A DNA stretch of 29,777 bases, from positions 1 to 29,777 of the IMG/VR virus record IMGVR_UViG_3300031367_000004. The stretch is one strand, 5' to 3'. Source of the DNA: a virus. Below are positions 8,837 to 16,016 of the stretch, one piece after another. Both the position numbers and the translations under genes were made by a program. The notes under the pieces are model-generated. The model was not told where the DNA came from. It was given only the letters and a program-made list of their open reading frames with translations, and ran no database searches. Numbering within the stretch: the stretch's first letter is position 1; every line of letters starts with the position of its first letter.

Positions 8837-10603
8837 ATGGCTAATGTTTACTTAGAAAATATTACGATACATGAACCTGTCGCTGACTTAGTAGCTTTAG
8901 GAAATATCCCAACGCTAGATTTAGAAGTAGGCGTCTTAGTTTTTGTTATTTCAGAAAAAATATTTTATTTTTGGAACGACTCTTTTGCTTGGGAAGCGCT
9001 TGAAAATGTATTAGCGCCTGCAAGCTCGATTGATCAATCCATTACTATTTTCAATGGAACTAGTGGAAAAATTATTGGAAGTTCTACTTTAGTAATTGAT
9101 AGCGGCAATATTCAAAACGTGGCGGATCCTATTTTAGATACGGATGCCATGAATAAACAATATGCAGATGCTAACTATGCGCCAATTACTATTAATGGAG
9201 ATGTGATTGGTCCTGCGTCTTCAGATGCTAATAGCATTGCAGTTTTTGGTGATACCAGCGGAAAAATATTAGATAATACTGGCGTTTTAATTATAAGCAA
9301 TGTTATTAAACAACTTTCTGATCCAATTGATCTACAAGATGCAGTCACTTTAAATTATGCTAACAATACATATGCTCTTATTGGTAATCCTGGAACAGGA
9401 GATGTTACAGGTCCTGGTTCATCTATAGATGGAAATATATCTTCTTTTGGTGGTACTACGGGTAAAATTATTCAAGATTCTGGAATTGGAACTACTGGTG
9501 GTAGATTGACTGACGTTGTTGATCCTGTAAATTCTCAAGATGTAGTTACATTAAGTTATGCTAATAATACGTATGTAGAAGGTCCTGCATCTGCGACTGC
9601 TCAAGCTATTCCATCTTTTTATGATACTACTGGAAAATTAATACAAGATAATGAATTAACTATTAGTGGTAGAAGAATAAAAAATTCTGATTACCCAGTG
9701 GATGATAGTGATTTAGTCACATTATCTTATGCAAATTATAATTTTTCTACTAATACTAATTCTCCATTAATATATAAAACCTCCTTTAAAGTTTTTCAAA
9801 GTAATTCTACTGTCTTAGGAGATGATAATATAATATTTAAAGATGAGTTTATTTTATTAAGATATAATAGAGATCCTTCAACGAATCAATTTAGTGTTCA
9901 ATTTATAAATACATCATCTTCTTTTAATCAAACTATTGGATATTCTTTAAGTAATCATGTTTTTAATCCTACACTAAATAATACTGAAGGATATTTTGGA
10001 GGTGCTACTCCTAATTTTTCTACTCAATATTATTTTACTTCATCTGGAAGTATAGATTCTTCTTTTTTGATGAGCGGCACTGGTGAAAAATGTAATTTAG
10101 AATTAGTAGTTTATACACAAGCGCAAGTAATTTCTTATCAAATAGATGCTCAGATTACTCAAAGAAGTACTGATCATTATATGAATGTTATTATTAGTAA
10201 AAATATATTAAGCGCAGGAAATTATTTCGTAATCCCATCAGAAATTACTGGAGACGTTACGGCTGGAAGTTATCCATTTTGTTTTGGTGGGTTAACAACG
10301 AATAGTCAGTATACAGGATATCCTTTTACTACTAATGCAGTGATTACTGGGTATGCAACCCAATATAATGCAACAGTTTATCCAACCACTCTAGGACCTC
10401 TTACAGCTATATTAACAGATAATGGCGTAGAAATTGCTGGTTCAGATATTACTTTTGGAATTGGATATGAACAATCTACTATAGGAAATTTAGATGTAGA
10501 GATTTCAGCTCCGCTATTATTAAATATTAAGAGTACTAGTTCTACCAGTGGTCCTACACAATATGAAAGTTTTAGACTTGTTTTATTTGGATATTCATAT
10601 TAA
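8837..10603 (+). CDS. Tail fibre with repeated stalk modules
   Basis: A receptor-binding type protein of 588 residues. An N-terminal ~55-residue segment (attachment) is followed by four stalk units at about residues 60-290. Each unit holds a phrase such as GPASSDANSIAVFGDTSGKI and then a DPxxxQDAVTLNYANNTY phrase, a pattern very common in tail fibres of phages of Gram-negative bacteria. From residue ~300 the protein changes to a beta-rich, N/S/T-rich head domain ending in YESFRLVLFGYSY. The ribosome site TAAGGA precedes ATG 8837. The 3' end (10561-10633) is duplicated directly downstream. The second stalk unit shares a 32-bp exact DNA segment with the ssb gene. Confidence 0.8.
   Translation: MANVYLENITIHEPVADLVALGNIPTLDLEVGVLVFVISEKIFYFWNDSFAWEALENVLAPASSIDQSITIFNGTSGKIIGSSTLVIDSGNIQNVADPILDTDAMNKQYADANYAPITINGDVIGPASSDANSIAVFGDTSGKILDNTGVLIISNVIKQLSDPIDLQDAVTLNYANNTYALIGNPGTGDVTGPGSSIDGNISSFGGTTGKIIQDSGIGTTGGRLTDVVDPVNSQDVVTLSYANNTYVEGPASATAQAIPSFYDTTGKLIQDNELTISGRRIKNSDYPVDDSDLVTLSYANYNFSTNTNSPLIYKTSFKVFQSNSTVLGDDNIIFKDEFILLRYNRDPSTNQFSVQFINTSSSFNQTIGYSLSNHVFNPTLNNTEGYFGGATPNFSTQYYFTSSGSIDSSFLMSGTGEKCNLELVVYTQAQVISYQIDAQITQRSTDHYMNVIISKNILSAGNYFVIPSEITGDVTAGSYPFCFGGLTTNSQYTGYPFTTNAVITGYATQYNATVYPTTLGPLTAILTDNGVEIAGSDITFGIGYEQSTIGNLDVEISAPLLLNIKSTSSTSGPTQYESFRLVLFGYSY
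9213..9244 (+). repeat. 32-bp segment identical to ssb linker DNA (16062-16093, - strand)
   Basis: This is the tail-fibre copy of the shared segment. In the fibre it lies in the second stalk unit, whose phrase GPxSSxxxSI is repeated in variant form in the other units, so the fibre is the likely source and ssb the recipient. Confidence 0.95.
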
Positions 10604-10706
10604 AGAGGATTAATTATGGCTAATTTTTATTGCATATGAAAGTTTTAGACTTGTTTTATTTAGATATTCATATTAAAGAGGATTAATTATGGCTAATTTT
10701 TATTGC
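10561..10706 (+). repeat. 73-bp tandem duplication across a gene junction
   Basis: Positions 10561-10633 are repeated at 10634-10706 with one difference (G10589, A10662). Each copy holds the last 13 sense codons and stop of the tail fibre, the ribosome site AGAGGA and the first six codons of the next protein (MANFYC). In the first copy the new gene start at 10616 runs into TGA after seven codons, leaving a 7-residue minigene (10616-10639). The near identity shows the event is recent. Confidence 0.95.
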
Positions 10707-11531
10707 AGGGGAGCTATAGGATCGGGTACAACATGGTCAAGTAGCTCAGGGGTTTCTTATTTATCTTTTGGTGCATTTATAGATGGAATTGGATATCCAG
10801 ATACAGATGATGTAGGAATTGTGGTTCCATTTCATTGTTATTTAAAGAAAAATACAATTCAAATTATTGTATCGGCTGCTACGGGTTCTACTTTACCACA
10901 AAGTACTGATATTAATTGCCAAAGAAATGGGGTTGGTGTTAATAGTGGTCTTTTTCCAGGTGGATCTGTTTTTGCATCTAGTACAATGAACGTTGAATTT
11001 GCTCCTAACGATATATTAAATATTAACTTTAGCTATTCTTCTCCTACTGCTCCTTATGTAGATAATATTATATCTATATTTGAGTTTGAAGCAGTTACTA
11101 CAGTTACACAAGCTGGTTATCCTTGTGGATCTTTATTATGTTTTCCATGTGAAATTTTTTCTCCTTCTTATCCTCTATCTGGAAGATTTAGTTGGGGAGC
11201 TGGTGCTAATAATAGTGAAGGATTACAAAATAAGGGAGCAATGACTATTCCTCAAAATATGACATTAGTTGGATTTGGTGCTGTAGGGAAAAATTCATAT
11301 ATAGGATCTGTTGGATCTTATACAGTAACAATTTACAGAATTAATGGTCAAGATGGAACTACAAATTCGATTACTTATGTTACCTTGTCAAATGGATCTC
11401 CTGTTAATTCAATTCTTACAGCACCTAATATACATAACTTTAAGAAAGGCGATAGTGTATATGTATCTATTGATACTCCAGAAAATGTTCATAACTTAGT
11501 AGTAGGATCTTTATATTTTGTGTTAACATAA
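10689..11531 (+). CDS. Second adhesin-like tail protein, beta-rich
   Basis: This protein of 280 residues looks like a receptor-binding or fibre-tip protein. It is rich in G, S, T, N and hydrophobic strands and has about six cysteines. It may consist of two related beta domains: residues ~25-135 (GIVVPFHCYLKKNTIQIIVS, then FAPNDILNINF) and ~185-280 (MTIPQNMTLVGFGAVG, then FKKGDSVYVSI), both showing a strand, an exposed TVxIY/IxxxRNG-like phrase and a GD/ND turn before the last strands. The start is ATG 10689 with AGAGGA upstream; an identical start in the upstream duplicate leads only to a 7-residue peptide. It sits directly after the tail fibre, so it may be an alternative or accessory tip. 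Confidence 0.6.
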   Translation: MANFYCRGAIGSGTTWSSSSGVSYLSFGAFIDGIGYPDTDDVGIVVPFHCYLKKNTIQIIVSAATGSTLPQSTDINCQRNGVGVNSGLFPGGSVFASSTMNVEFAPNDILNINFSYSSPTAPYVDNIISIFEFEAVTTVTQAGYPCGSLLCFPCEIFSPSYPLSGRFSWGAGANNSEGLQNKGAMTIPQNMTLVGFGAVGKNSYIGSVGSYTVTIYRINGQDGTTNSITYVTLSNGSPVNSILTAPNIHNFKKGDSVYVSIDTPENVHNLVVGSLYFVLT

Positions 11532-11554
11532 CTATTTTTTATAGGGAAACTACT

Positions 11555-11977
11555 ATGAAAAGTAATGATGATGATATAAATATAAATATTATTGACTTTA
11601 ACAAACATATTCATCAAGTTGAAAAGACTGAAAAAATTAAGTCTATCTTCATTAATATAGTTATATCTGAATTTTCATTTATTATAGGCGCTTCTGTTGG
11701 AATAGCGCAAATTTATAATAATGGATTTCATTTAACATCATTTATTACAAATGCTAGTCCACTATCACAAGGATTGATGCTTGGATCATTGATATATGCC
11801 ACTTTATTATTTTTATACTCTATTATACAGTTGTCGGCTATTTTTATAAAAGAATATAAATCTGAAATAAATAATATTTTTAAAATTAAAAAAGATGAGA
11901 TTCCTTTTATACCATTAAGTAAAGCAAATGACTCTATTGATTCTACTGACTCTATTGATTCCAATGAATTAAATTAA
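11555..11977 (+). CDS. Two-helix membrane protein, holin candidate
   Basis: A protein of 140 residues with a charged N-terminus, two predicted membrane helices at about residues 31-52 (IFINIVISEFSFIIGASVGI) and 73-97 (GLMLGSLIYATLLFLYSIIQ), and an acidic C-terminus ending in SIDSTDSIDS encoded by an 18-bp tandem repeat. It is the last gene of the late operon, a place where lysis genes are common, so a holin role is plausible but only inferred. AGGGA precedes the ATG by a normal distance. The stop codon overlaps, tail to tail, the stop of the nuclease gene on the other strand (11974-11977). Confidence 0.5.
   Translation: MKSNDDDININIIDFNKHIHQVEKTEKIKSIFINIVISEFSFIIGASVGIAQIYNNGFHLTSFITNASPLSQGLMLGSLIYATLLFLYSIIQLSAIFIKEYKSEINNIFKIKKDEIPFIPLSKANDSIDSTDSIDSNELN
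11935..11970 (+). repeat. 18-bp tandem repeat at the end of the holin candidate
   Basis: GACTCTATTGATTC occurs twice with an 18-bp period (about 11931-11944 and 11949-11962), encoding SIDSTDSIDS. In-frame changes in copy number would alter only the acidic tail. Confidence 0.8.
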
Positions 11978-12336
11978 GTATTTTCTATTAATATCTTCAT
12001 ATCGTCTTCTATAGTATTTTTTTGAAGCTGATGATAAGTATACTGAAGACACTTAAAACCACATAATTGGATTATATTGCATTTAGTGAGATCATTCTGA
12101 TATCCATAGCCCCATGTGTGCCTTGATTTGTCTTTGAATTCACCACCATTAATTTCAACGATTAATTTTAATTTTGGACAATAGAAATCAGCTCTAAATT
12201 TCCGATTACATGACATAATATCTTTTAACATTATTTCCTGACACACATCAGGATCATATTTTTTAAGAATTTCTAATGTTTCATTATAGAGATATTTATT
12301 TTTCCATACTAATTTATCTTGTGGTTTTTTATCCAT
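11974..12336 (-). CDS. PD-(D/E)XK-like nuclease (Vsr/DUF559-like)
   Basis: A small protein of 120 residues. The core RADFYCPKLKLIVEINGG (residues 48-65) has the aspartate D50 and glutamate E61 expected at the active site of Vsr/DUF559-type endonucleases, followed by a loop and the segment YQNDLTKCNIIQLCGFKCLQ (79-98), which matches the helix-strand pattern after the active site in these folds. The usual ExK lysine is replaced by asparagine (E61-I-N63), as occurs in some members. Two cysteines at 43 and 53 and others at 86-96 could bind metal. It may nick or repair DNA, or be a homing-type nuclease. It is the last gene of the leftward early operon. Confidence 0.6.
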   Translation of the reverse strand: MDKKPQDKLVWKNKYLYNETLEILKKYDPDVCQEIMLKDIMSCNRKFRADFYCPKLKLIVEINGGEFKDKSRHTWGYGYQNDLTKCNIIQLCGFKCLQYTYHQLQKNTIEDDMKILIENT

Positions 12337-12436
12337 ATAATGATAGGATATAACATACTTGACATTATGTAAAATATTTTAGTCATCCGCAAAAACTTCC
12401 CATAAAATATATAACAATACAATAAACCATAATATT

Positions 12437-12598
12437 TTACATAACATTATTAGTTTTTTCCTTATCATTCTCTATTTCTGCCTGTACAATATCATCTACT
12501 GCACGTTTAATGAATAATCCATGAAAACAAGCTAGAGTAATAGTAGATAATATAATCGTTACAGAAATATTTAAGATTAATTTAATATATTTATTCAT
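12437..12598 (-). CDS. Small single-pass membrane protein, 53 residues
   Basis: This short gene starts at ATG 12598, overlapping the end of the gene at 12591-12830 so that the two are probably translated together, with a GGAAGAG ribosome site inside that gene. The protein has KYIK at the start, one hydrophobic helix at residues 7-30 (ILNISVTIILSTITLACF) and a charged C-terminus (EIENDKEKTNN). It could be a small holin, antiholin or membrane-targeted host modulator; nothing in the sequence decides. The stop TAA is at 12437-12439. Confidence 0.55.
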   Translation of the reverse strand: MNKYIKLILNISVTIILSTITLACFHGLFIKRAVDDIVQAEIENDKEKTNNVM

Positions 12599-12830
12599 TA
12601 TACTCTTCCATTATTTCTAATATAGAGTAATCAAATTTTATCACATCCATATTATATTCTTTTTTTACTTTATGTAATAAGTTTAAAAAAACATGATGAA
12701 AAGTAAATCCTTCAGAAATAATAAGTTTAGGAAGATAAGTCATTCGAATAAGCGTAAGTCCATCAGCACTAATCGAATTTGTTTTTATTTCTTTCCTTTT
12801 TATATCCATTATTTTTAATCGCTTATTCAT
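12591..12830 (-). CDS. Early-operon protein, unknown, 79 residues
   Basis: I do not recognise this protein. It has a basic start (MNKRLKIMDIKRKEIK), then alternating hydrophobic and polar residues (GLTLIRMTYLPKLIISEGFT) followed by helices (VFLNLLHKVKKEYNMD, SILEIMEEYNE). It begins one base after the stop of the HTH gene at 12832 and its end overlaps the start of the membrane protein gene at 12598, so the three form one translation unit. The ribosome site is weak (AAATAAG), which fits coupling to the gene before it. Although it follows an antitoxin-like HTH gene it shows no RelE or HigB signature. Confidence 0.5.
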   Translation of the reverse strand: MNKRLKIMDIKRKEIKTNSISADGLTLIRMTYLPKLIISEGFTFHHVFLNLLHKVKKEYNMDVIKFDYSILEIMEEYNE

Positions 12831-12831
12831 C

Positions 12832-13107
12832 TTATTTATCTTTACATTTTAATTTATCCAAATATGATTTTAGCTGCTCAAGGGTAAAGATAAATAATTC
12901 ATTTTTTTTAATTTGATATAGTTTATATCGATCAATGCCAATTTTTTTAGAAGCTTCTAATTGTATTAATTTCTTTTTTTTAATCAAATAATTAATTTGA
13001 TCAGCTATTTCTTTCTTCTGAGCAAAATCAGTCCTAAATCCAAATTTTACTAAATAACAATGATTATTTTTTTCTCTTAGATTAGATTTCATCTGACACT
13101 TTTTCAC
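12832..13107 (-). CDS. XRE-type HTH protein, antitoxin-like (HTH_37-like)
   Basis: A 91-residue regulator with a helix-turn-helix: the segment QLEASKKIGIDRYKLYQIKK fits the recognition region, preceded by an ~30-residue N-terminal extension, as in HigA-like and Gp49-partner proteins. I choose GTG 13107 as start because AAGGAG lies 9 nt upstream; the longer frame from ATG 13143 would begin inside the exonuclease gene and has no ribosome site. With this start the gene begins 13 bp after the exonuclease stop. A toxin partner of the RelE/HigB type is not visible next to it, so it may act alone as a transcription regulator of the operon. Confidence 0.6.
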   Translation of the reverse strand: MKKCQMKSNLREKNNHCYLVKFGFRTDFAQKKEIADQINYLIKKKKLIQLEASKKIGIDRYKLYQIKKNELFIFTLEQLKSYLDKLKCKDK

Positions 13108-13120
13108 GTTCGGATACTCC

Positions 13121-14104
13121 TTATCTGACGACTTTATTTTCATCTAAATTTATTAATCTAAACATAAGTGATTTAGATTCTTTTTGACATTTCTTATAAT
13201 AATCTCTAGCATTTGGATATTTAGCAAAGAATTTTACAGGATTAAAAGACTTCCTAACTACTTTTACAACAGAAGCTATTTTTTGATGATGACTATCAAT
13301 GAAGTAAACTTCCTTATTATTATCTAAACATTTATCTTTTGCAATTTGTTTGAACTTATTAGAAATTTTATGTTTTAACTTGCAAATATTATCTTCTAGT
13401 TGGCATAATCTCTTATATTCATTTATAATAGATTGCATATCATCCGATAACTCTAAAAATGTGTATAAAGATTCTGGGAATTCATTATTAATAACGCTTT
13501 CCCAGAATTTCTTTATAATGTCGATAATAGAATCATGATCATGGCTTATTTGATTAATATTAAATAAATAGATCTCTTTCTCCTTTACAATGGGATCTCC
13601 TATTCCATTATACTCAATAAAAAATACTGGAATGTACCAATCTTCTACTCCAAGTATAGTTCCGTACCACCAACATTGATATTGATATTCAATAGGAATT
13701 TGAAGAACCCACTCAATTTTGTTTTTTAATAATGCTGTTTTAGTTTCGATTCCAACTAACCTATCATCTTTATCTTTAGCCAATGCATCAATATTTCCTC
13801 TCATCCAAGGATTATTTAGATCATAAAAAATCTTTCCTGATTTTATAAGCTCTAACCCTTTTTCATGGACACAATAATCAATAATAAATCTTTCAAAAAA
13901 ATTTCCAGCATGTATGTCATTATATAATCTTTTTGAAACTCCTCTTTTATTTTTCCAAATATCATCCTTAGTATTGAATTTATTTTTACCTAAAATAGCC
14001 GACACATCTAATCCATCGATCCCATTTTTCATAAATTCAATAAACTCATCCGATGTTTTAAATTTTTTTATAAATTCAATAGAATTATTGATCATTTTTT
14101 GCAT
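13121..14104 (-). CDS. YqaJ-type phage recombination exonuclease
   Basis: A nuclease of 327 residues that probably degrades one strand from double-strand ends and hands the other to the annealase at 15032. It has the YqaJ layout: GIDGLDVSAILGKNKF at residues 28-43 (the family's G-x-S/D-x-AAILG start), HAGNFFERF with E71, MRGNIDAL with D106, GIETKTA with E120 and K122, and a glutamine-rich helix IEYQYQCWWYG at 138-148. These are the PD-(D/E)XK residues used by lambda exonuclease relatives. The C-terminal ~120 residues are helical and basic. AGGAAA precedes ATG 14104. The pair YqaJ plus ERF is a well-known two-part recombination system. Confidence 0.8.
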   Translation of the reverse strand: MQKMINNSIEFIKKFKTSDEFIEFMKNGIDGLDVSAILGKNKFNTKDDIWKNKRGVSKRLYNDIHAGNFFERFIIDYCVHEKGLELIKSGKIFYDLNNPWMRGNIDALAKDKDDRLVGIETKTALLKNKIEWVLQIPIEYQYQCWWYGTILGVEDWYIPVFFIEYNGIGDPIVKEKEIYLFNINQISHDHDSIIDIIKKFWESVINNEFPESLYTFLELSDDMQSIINEYKRLCQLEDNICKLKHKISNKFKQIAKDKCLDNNKEVYFIDSHHQKIASVVKVVRKSFNPVKFFAKYPNARDYYKKCQKESKSLMFRLINLDENKVVR

Positions 14105-14119
14105 TTTTAATTTCCTAGA

Positions 14120-14377
14120 TTAATCCCAATTTATTTTTTTAAGATCCATCCATACCCTTCCAAGAAGCCCAACTCCAAAATCATTTAATAGATCCGTTAG
14201 ATGTGATTTAAGTTTTATTTCATTCAAGTTTTCATCTAATAGAGGATAGATATGTCCATTTACCCATTCTTGTATAACAGGATTTTTACTATATAAAAAA
14301 GATTTTGTAATTGGTTTTACTAATTTTTTAAGATTTGCGTGAAACTCAAGTATTTCAGTCACTACTTTTTCATTCAT
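14120..14377 (-). CDS. Early-operon protein, unknown, 85 residues
   Basis: I do not recognise this small helical protein. It has a mixed-charge helix (VTEILEFHANLKKLVKPITK), a loop with NPVIQEWVNGHIYPLLDENL and a C-terminal GVGLLGRVWMDLKKINWD. AAGGAG lies 11 nt before the ATG. It stands between a membrane protein gene (14393) and the exonuclease gene (14104), with 15-bp gaps on both sides, so it belongs to the recombination operon, but no DNA-binding or enzyme motif is visible. Confidence 0.55.
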   Translation of the reverse strand: MNEKVVTEILEFHANLKKLVKPITKSFLYSKNPVIQEWVNGHIYPLLDENLNEIKLKSHLTDLLNDFGVGLLGRVWMDLKKINWD

Positions 14378-14392
14378 TTTGTATGAAGCTCC

Positions 14393-14848
14393 TTATATTT
14401 TTTTCATTATTTTATAATATTCATCAATGATAATGTTTATATCATATCCAAATACTATTTTTTTATCGATTTTCAGTCGCTTAGGATATATATTAGATTG
14501 AATTAATAATTCCCTTAAATCTTTTAGTTTCATACCATTTCCATTATGATAACTAGGCCAACGACTACCAGATGAACTATTAAGTTTAAATAACAATTCT
14601 TTTGACCCAAATTTATAAACTCCGTATAAATTAGATAGTTTTACAATGTCTTCTAATACTTGATGTTGATCTGAAAGATATGAATCTTGTGTATCTGTAA
14701 TATTTAACGCTTTAGCCATCTTAGCTTCTAGATCTTCTTTGCTAATTTTATTAGATTCGGCTGCACTAAAATCTATTAGTTTTTTTCCTAATAAATATAA
14801 TAAAGGTGAAAATAAAATTATTAATGCAAATGTCCATAGTAATTTCAT
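14393..14848 (-). CDS. Membrane-anchored protein, unknown, 151 residues
   Basis: The N-terminus is a clear membrane helix or uncleaved signal (LLWTFALIILFSPLLYLLGK, residues 3-22), followed by a soluble part of ~125 residues with charged helices and the motif SSSGSRWPSYHNGNGMK in the middle. The N-in orientation is likely given the weak positive start, but a signal-anchor with the soluble part outside the membrane is also possible. TAGGAG precedes the ATG and contains the stop codon of the upstream 50-residue membrane protein, so the two are coupled. No peptidase, lysozyme or spanin motif is visible. A role in superinfection exclusion or lysis control would be speculation. Confidence 0.55.
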   Translation of the reverse strand: MKLLWTFALIILFSPLLYLLGKKLIDFSAAESNKISKEDLEAKMAKALNITDTQDSYLSDQHQVLEDIVKLSNLYGVYKFGSKELLFKLNSSSGSRWPSYHNGNGMKLKDLRELLIQSNIYPKRLKIDKKIVFGYDINIIIDEYYKIMKKI

Positions 14849-14856
14849 ATATACTC

Positions 14857-15009
14857 CTAATGATTATTTAATTTAAGTAATAGTTTTTTATAGTTTTTAG
14901 AGGAATACCAATTATTTAATTTTTGTATAATGTTTTCTATATTTAATATGGTTATTATTACTGTAATTAATCCTAATAAAGATAGAATAATTTGTATATT
15001 TTGACTCAT
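14857..15009 (-). CDS. Small single-pass membrane protein, 50 residues
   Basis: This short gene begins at ATG 15009, with AAGGA 6 nt upstream, and ends with TAG 14857-14859, which is part of the ribosome site of the next gene. The protein is MSQN, then one hydrophobic helix at residues 5-23 (IQIILSLLGLITVIITILN), and a basic helical C-terminus (NYKKLLLKLNNH). It resembles many phage mini-membrane proteins; I cannot assign a role. It lies between the annealase and the anchored 151-residue protein. Confidence 0.6.
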   Translation of the reverse strand: MSQNIQIILSLLGLITVIITILNIENIIQKLNNWYSSKNYKKLLLKLNNH

Positions 15010-15031
15010 AATTTTCCTTATTAAATTATAT

Positions 15032-15628
15032 TTAATTAAAGGATTTTCCTAAAAGTTTTAATTGATTTTCGATAATATTTTTTTGATTAATATTCATATA
15101 TTTCAATTTTAATTTTATTCGTTTCATCGCATCATCTGAGAATTCCTTATTATGTGCGCAGCAATCTTTTAGATAATTAAATACATTATCAAACTCATTT
15201 TTTGGAATACCTTCAGTAGAACTTATAGGCTGTTTTTGAGAACTATAAATTTTTCCATCATTGTCATTAACTAATCTAAGTCCTAATAAAGCGCATAATC
15301 CATATCTATTATAATAAGTTAATAAAGAACCTGTATCTTGTGGATCATAATGTTTATCATCAATGAAAATATTACACTCTACATATTCACCTGTTTCAAT
15401 ATCGATTACTTTAGTCTTAACAAATCTAACAAGAATTCCTTCTTTTATTTCATAACCCGGTTGATGGGTAACCAATAATTTTTGTTCACTAAGATATGGA
15501 TCAATTATTTCACGTATCCAACAATACGTTGCATATTTATATTTATAAGCCTTCGTTTTTTTTTCAATATCTATCCCTTTCTTTTGTATCTCAAATAACT
15601 TTTTATAAATAGAAGATTCCTTACTCAT
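15032..15628 (-). CDS. erf: ERF-family single-strand annealing protein
   Basis: A recombinase of 198 residues that anneals complementary strands for phage recombination and circularisation. The family signature is present at residues 96-117: PQDTGSLLTYYNRYG followed by LCALLGL and then NDNDG, matching the ERF pattern (GS..TY..RY.L...LG...D.DG). The early part (residues 30-40, KYATYCWIREII) matches the conserved Y-A...I start of ERF domains. I place the start at ATG 15628 (GGAG 7 nt upstream) rather than the longer frame from 15670, which would run into the DnaA-box cluster and lacks a ribosome site. The exonuclease at 13121 is its probable partner and SSB is encoded upstream. Confidence 0.8.
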   Translation of the reverse strand: MSKESSIYKKLFEIQKKGIDIEKKTKAYKYKYATYCWIREIIDPYLSEQKLLVTHQPGYEIKEGILVRFVKTKVIDIETGEYVECNIFIDDKHYDPQDTGSLLTYYNRYGLCALLGLRLVNDNDGKIYSSQKQPISSTEGIPKNEFDNVFNYLKDCCAHNKEFSDDAMKRIKLKLKYMNINQKNIIENQLKLLGKSFN

Positions 15629-15661
15629 TAATATTCTCCAAATTATGCAATGTGTCTTACT

Positions 15662-15696
15662 ATTATCCACAAAATCTGTGGATAATTCTGTGAATA
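15662..15696. promoter_or_regulatory. Cluster of three consensus DnaA boxes
   Basis: TTATCCACA (15662-15670) faces TGTGGATAA (15676-15684), and TGTGAATAA (15688-15696) follows; all three fit TTATNCACA on one strand or the other. The next ~60 bp toward csrA are almost pure A/T. This is the intergenic space before the annealase gene. It could be a DnaA-dependent replication origin, a DnaA-regulated promoter region, or a titration site. The sequence cannot tell these apart. Confidence 0.75.
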
Positions 15697-15754
15697 ACTT
15701 TTGATTTTGATAAAAAAATTATTATTAATCAATACAAAAATCATATTGTATAGT

Positions 15755-15988
15755 TTATGAACATTTTTCATGATTAATTTTATTAGATGCACTATCAATA
15801 ATTTTCTTTTCTTTTTCTCCAATTTGTCTTGTATGAATACGATCCCAAATTTCATTTCGATAAATGGATACGTCTTTGGGTGCTTCAAAACCCAACCGAA
15901 CTTGGTTGCCTCGAATGTTTAAAACTTTAATAATTAATCTATCGCCAATAATGACGCTTTGATTAGGTGATCGAGTAAGTACTAACAT
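15755..15988 (-). CDS. csrA: CsrA/RsmA-family RNA-binding regulator
   Basis: A 77-residue protein that binds GGA motifs in mRNA leaders and alters translation or stability of host or phage messages. The core is textbook Csr[17 protein letters not shown], then [20 protein letters not shown] and [11 protein letters not shown], keeping the RNA-binding residues L4, R6 and R44. The C-terminal extension of ~20 residues ([17 protein letters not shown]) differs from E. coli CsrA (61 residues). AAGGA lies 8 nt before the ATG. It sits between ssb and the DnaA boxes in the early operon, so it is probably made soon after infection. CsrA homologues on mobile elements are known in Legionella and relatives. 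Confidence 0.9.
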   Translation of the reverse strand: MLVLTRSPNQSVIIGDRLIIKVLNIRGNQVRLGFEAPKDVSIYRNEIWDRIHTRQIGEKEKKIIDSASNKINHEKCS

Positions 15989-16016
15989 AATGTTTTTCCT
16001 TTTTTATATTTATAGT

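Noticed and set aside
8837-10706. Diversity-generating retroelement acting on the fibre
   Set aside because: There is no reverse transcriptase gene and the fibre-end duplication differs by one G-to-A change only, not by a set of adenine-specific changes.
13460-13468. A further DnaA-box match, TGTGTATAA
   Set aside because: It is a single site inside the exonuclease coding sequence, with no neighbours, so it is probably chance.
15629-15670. The upstream extension of the annealase frame (14 extra residues from 15670)
   Set aside because: No ribosome site precedes it, it runs into the DnaA-box cluster, and ATG 15628 has GGAG at the right distance.
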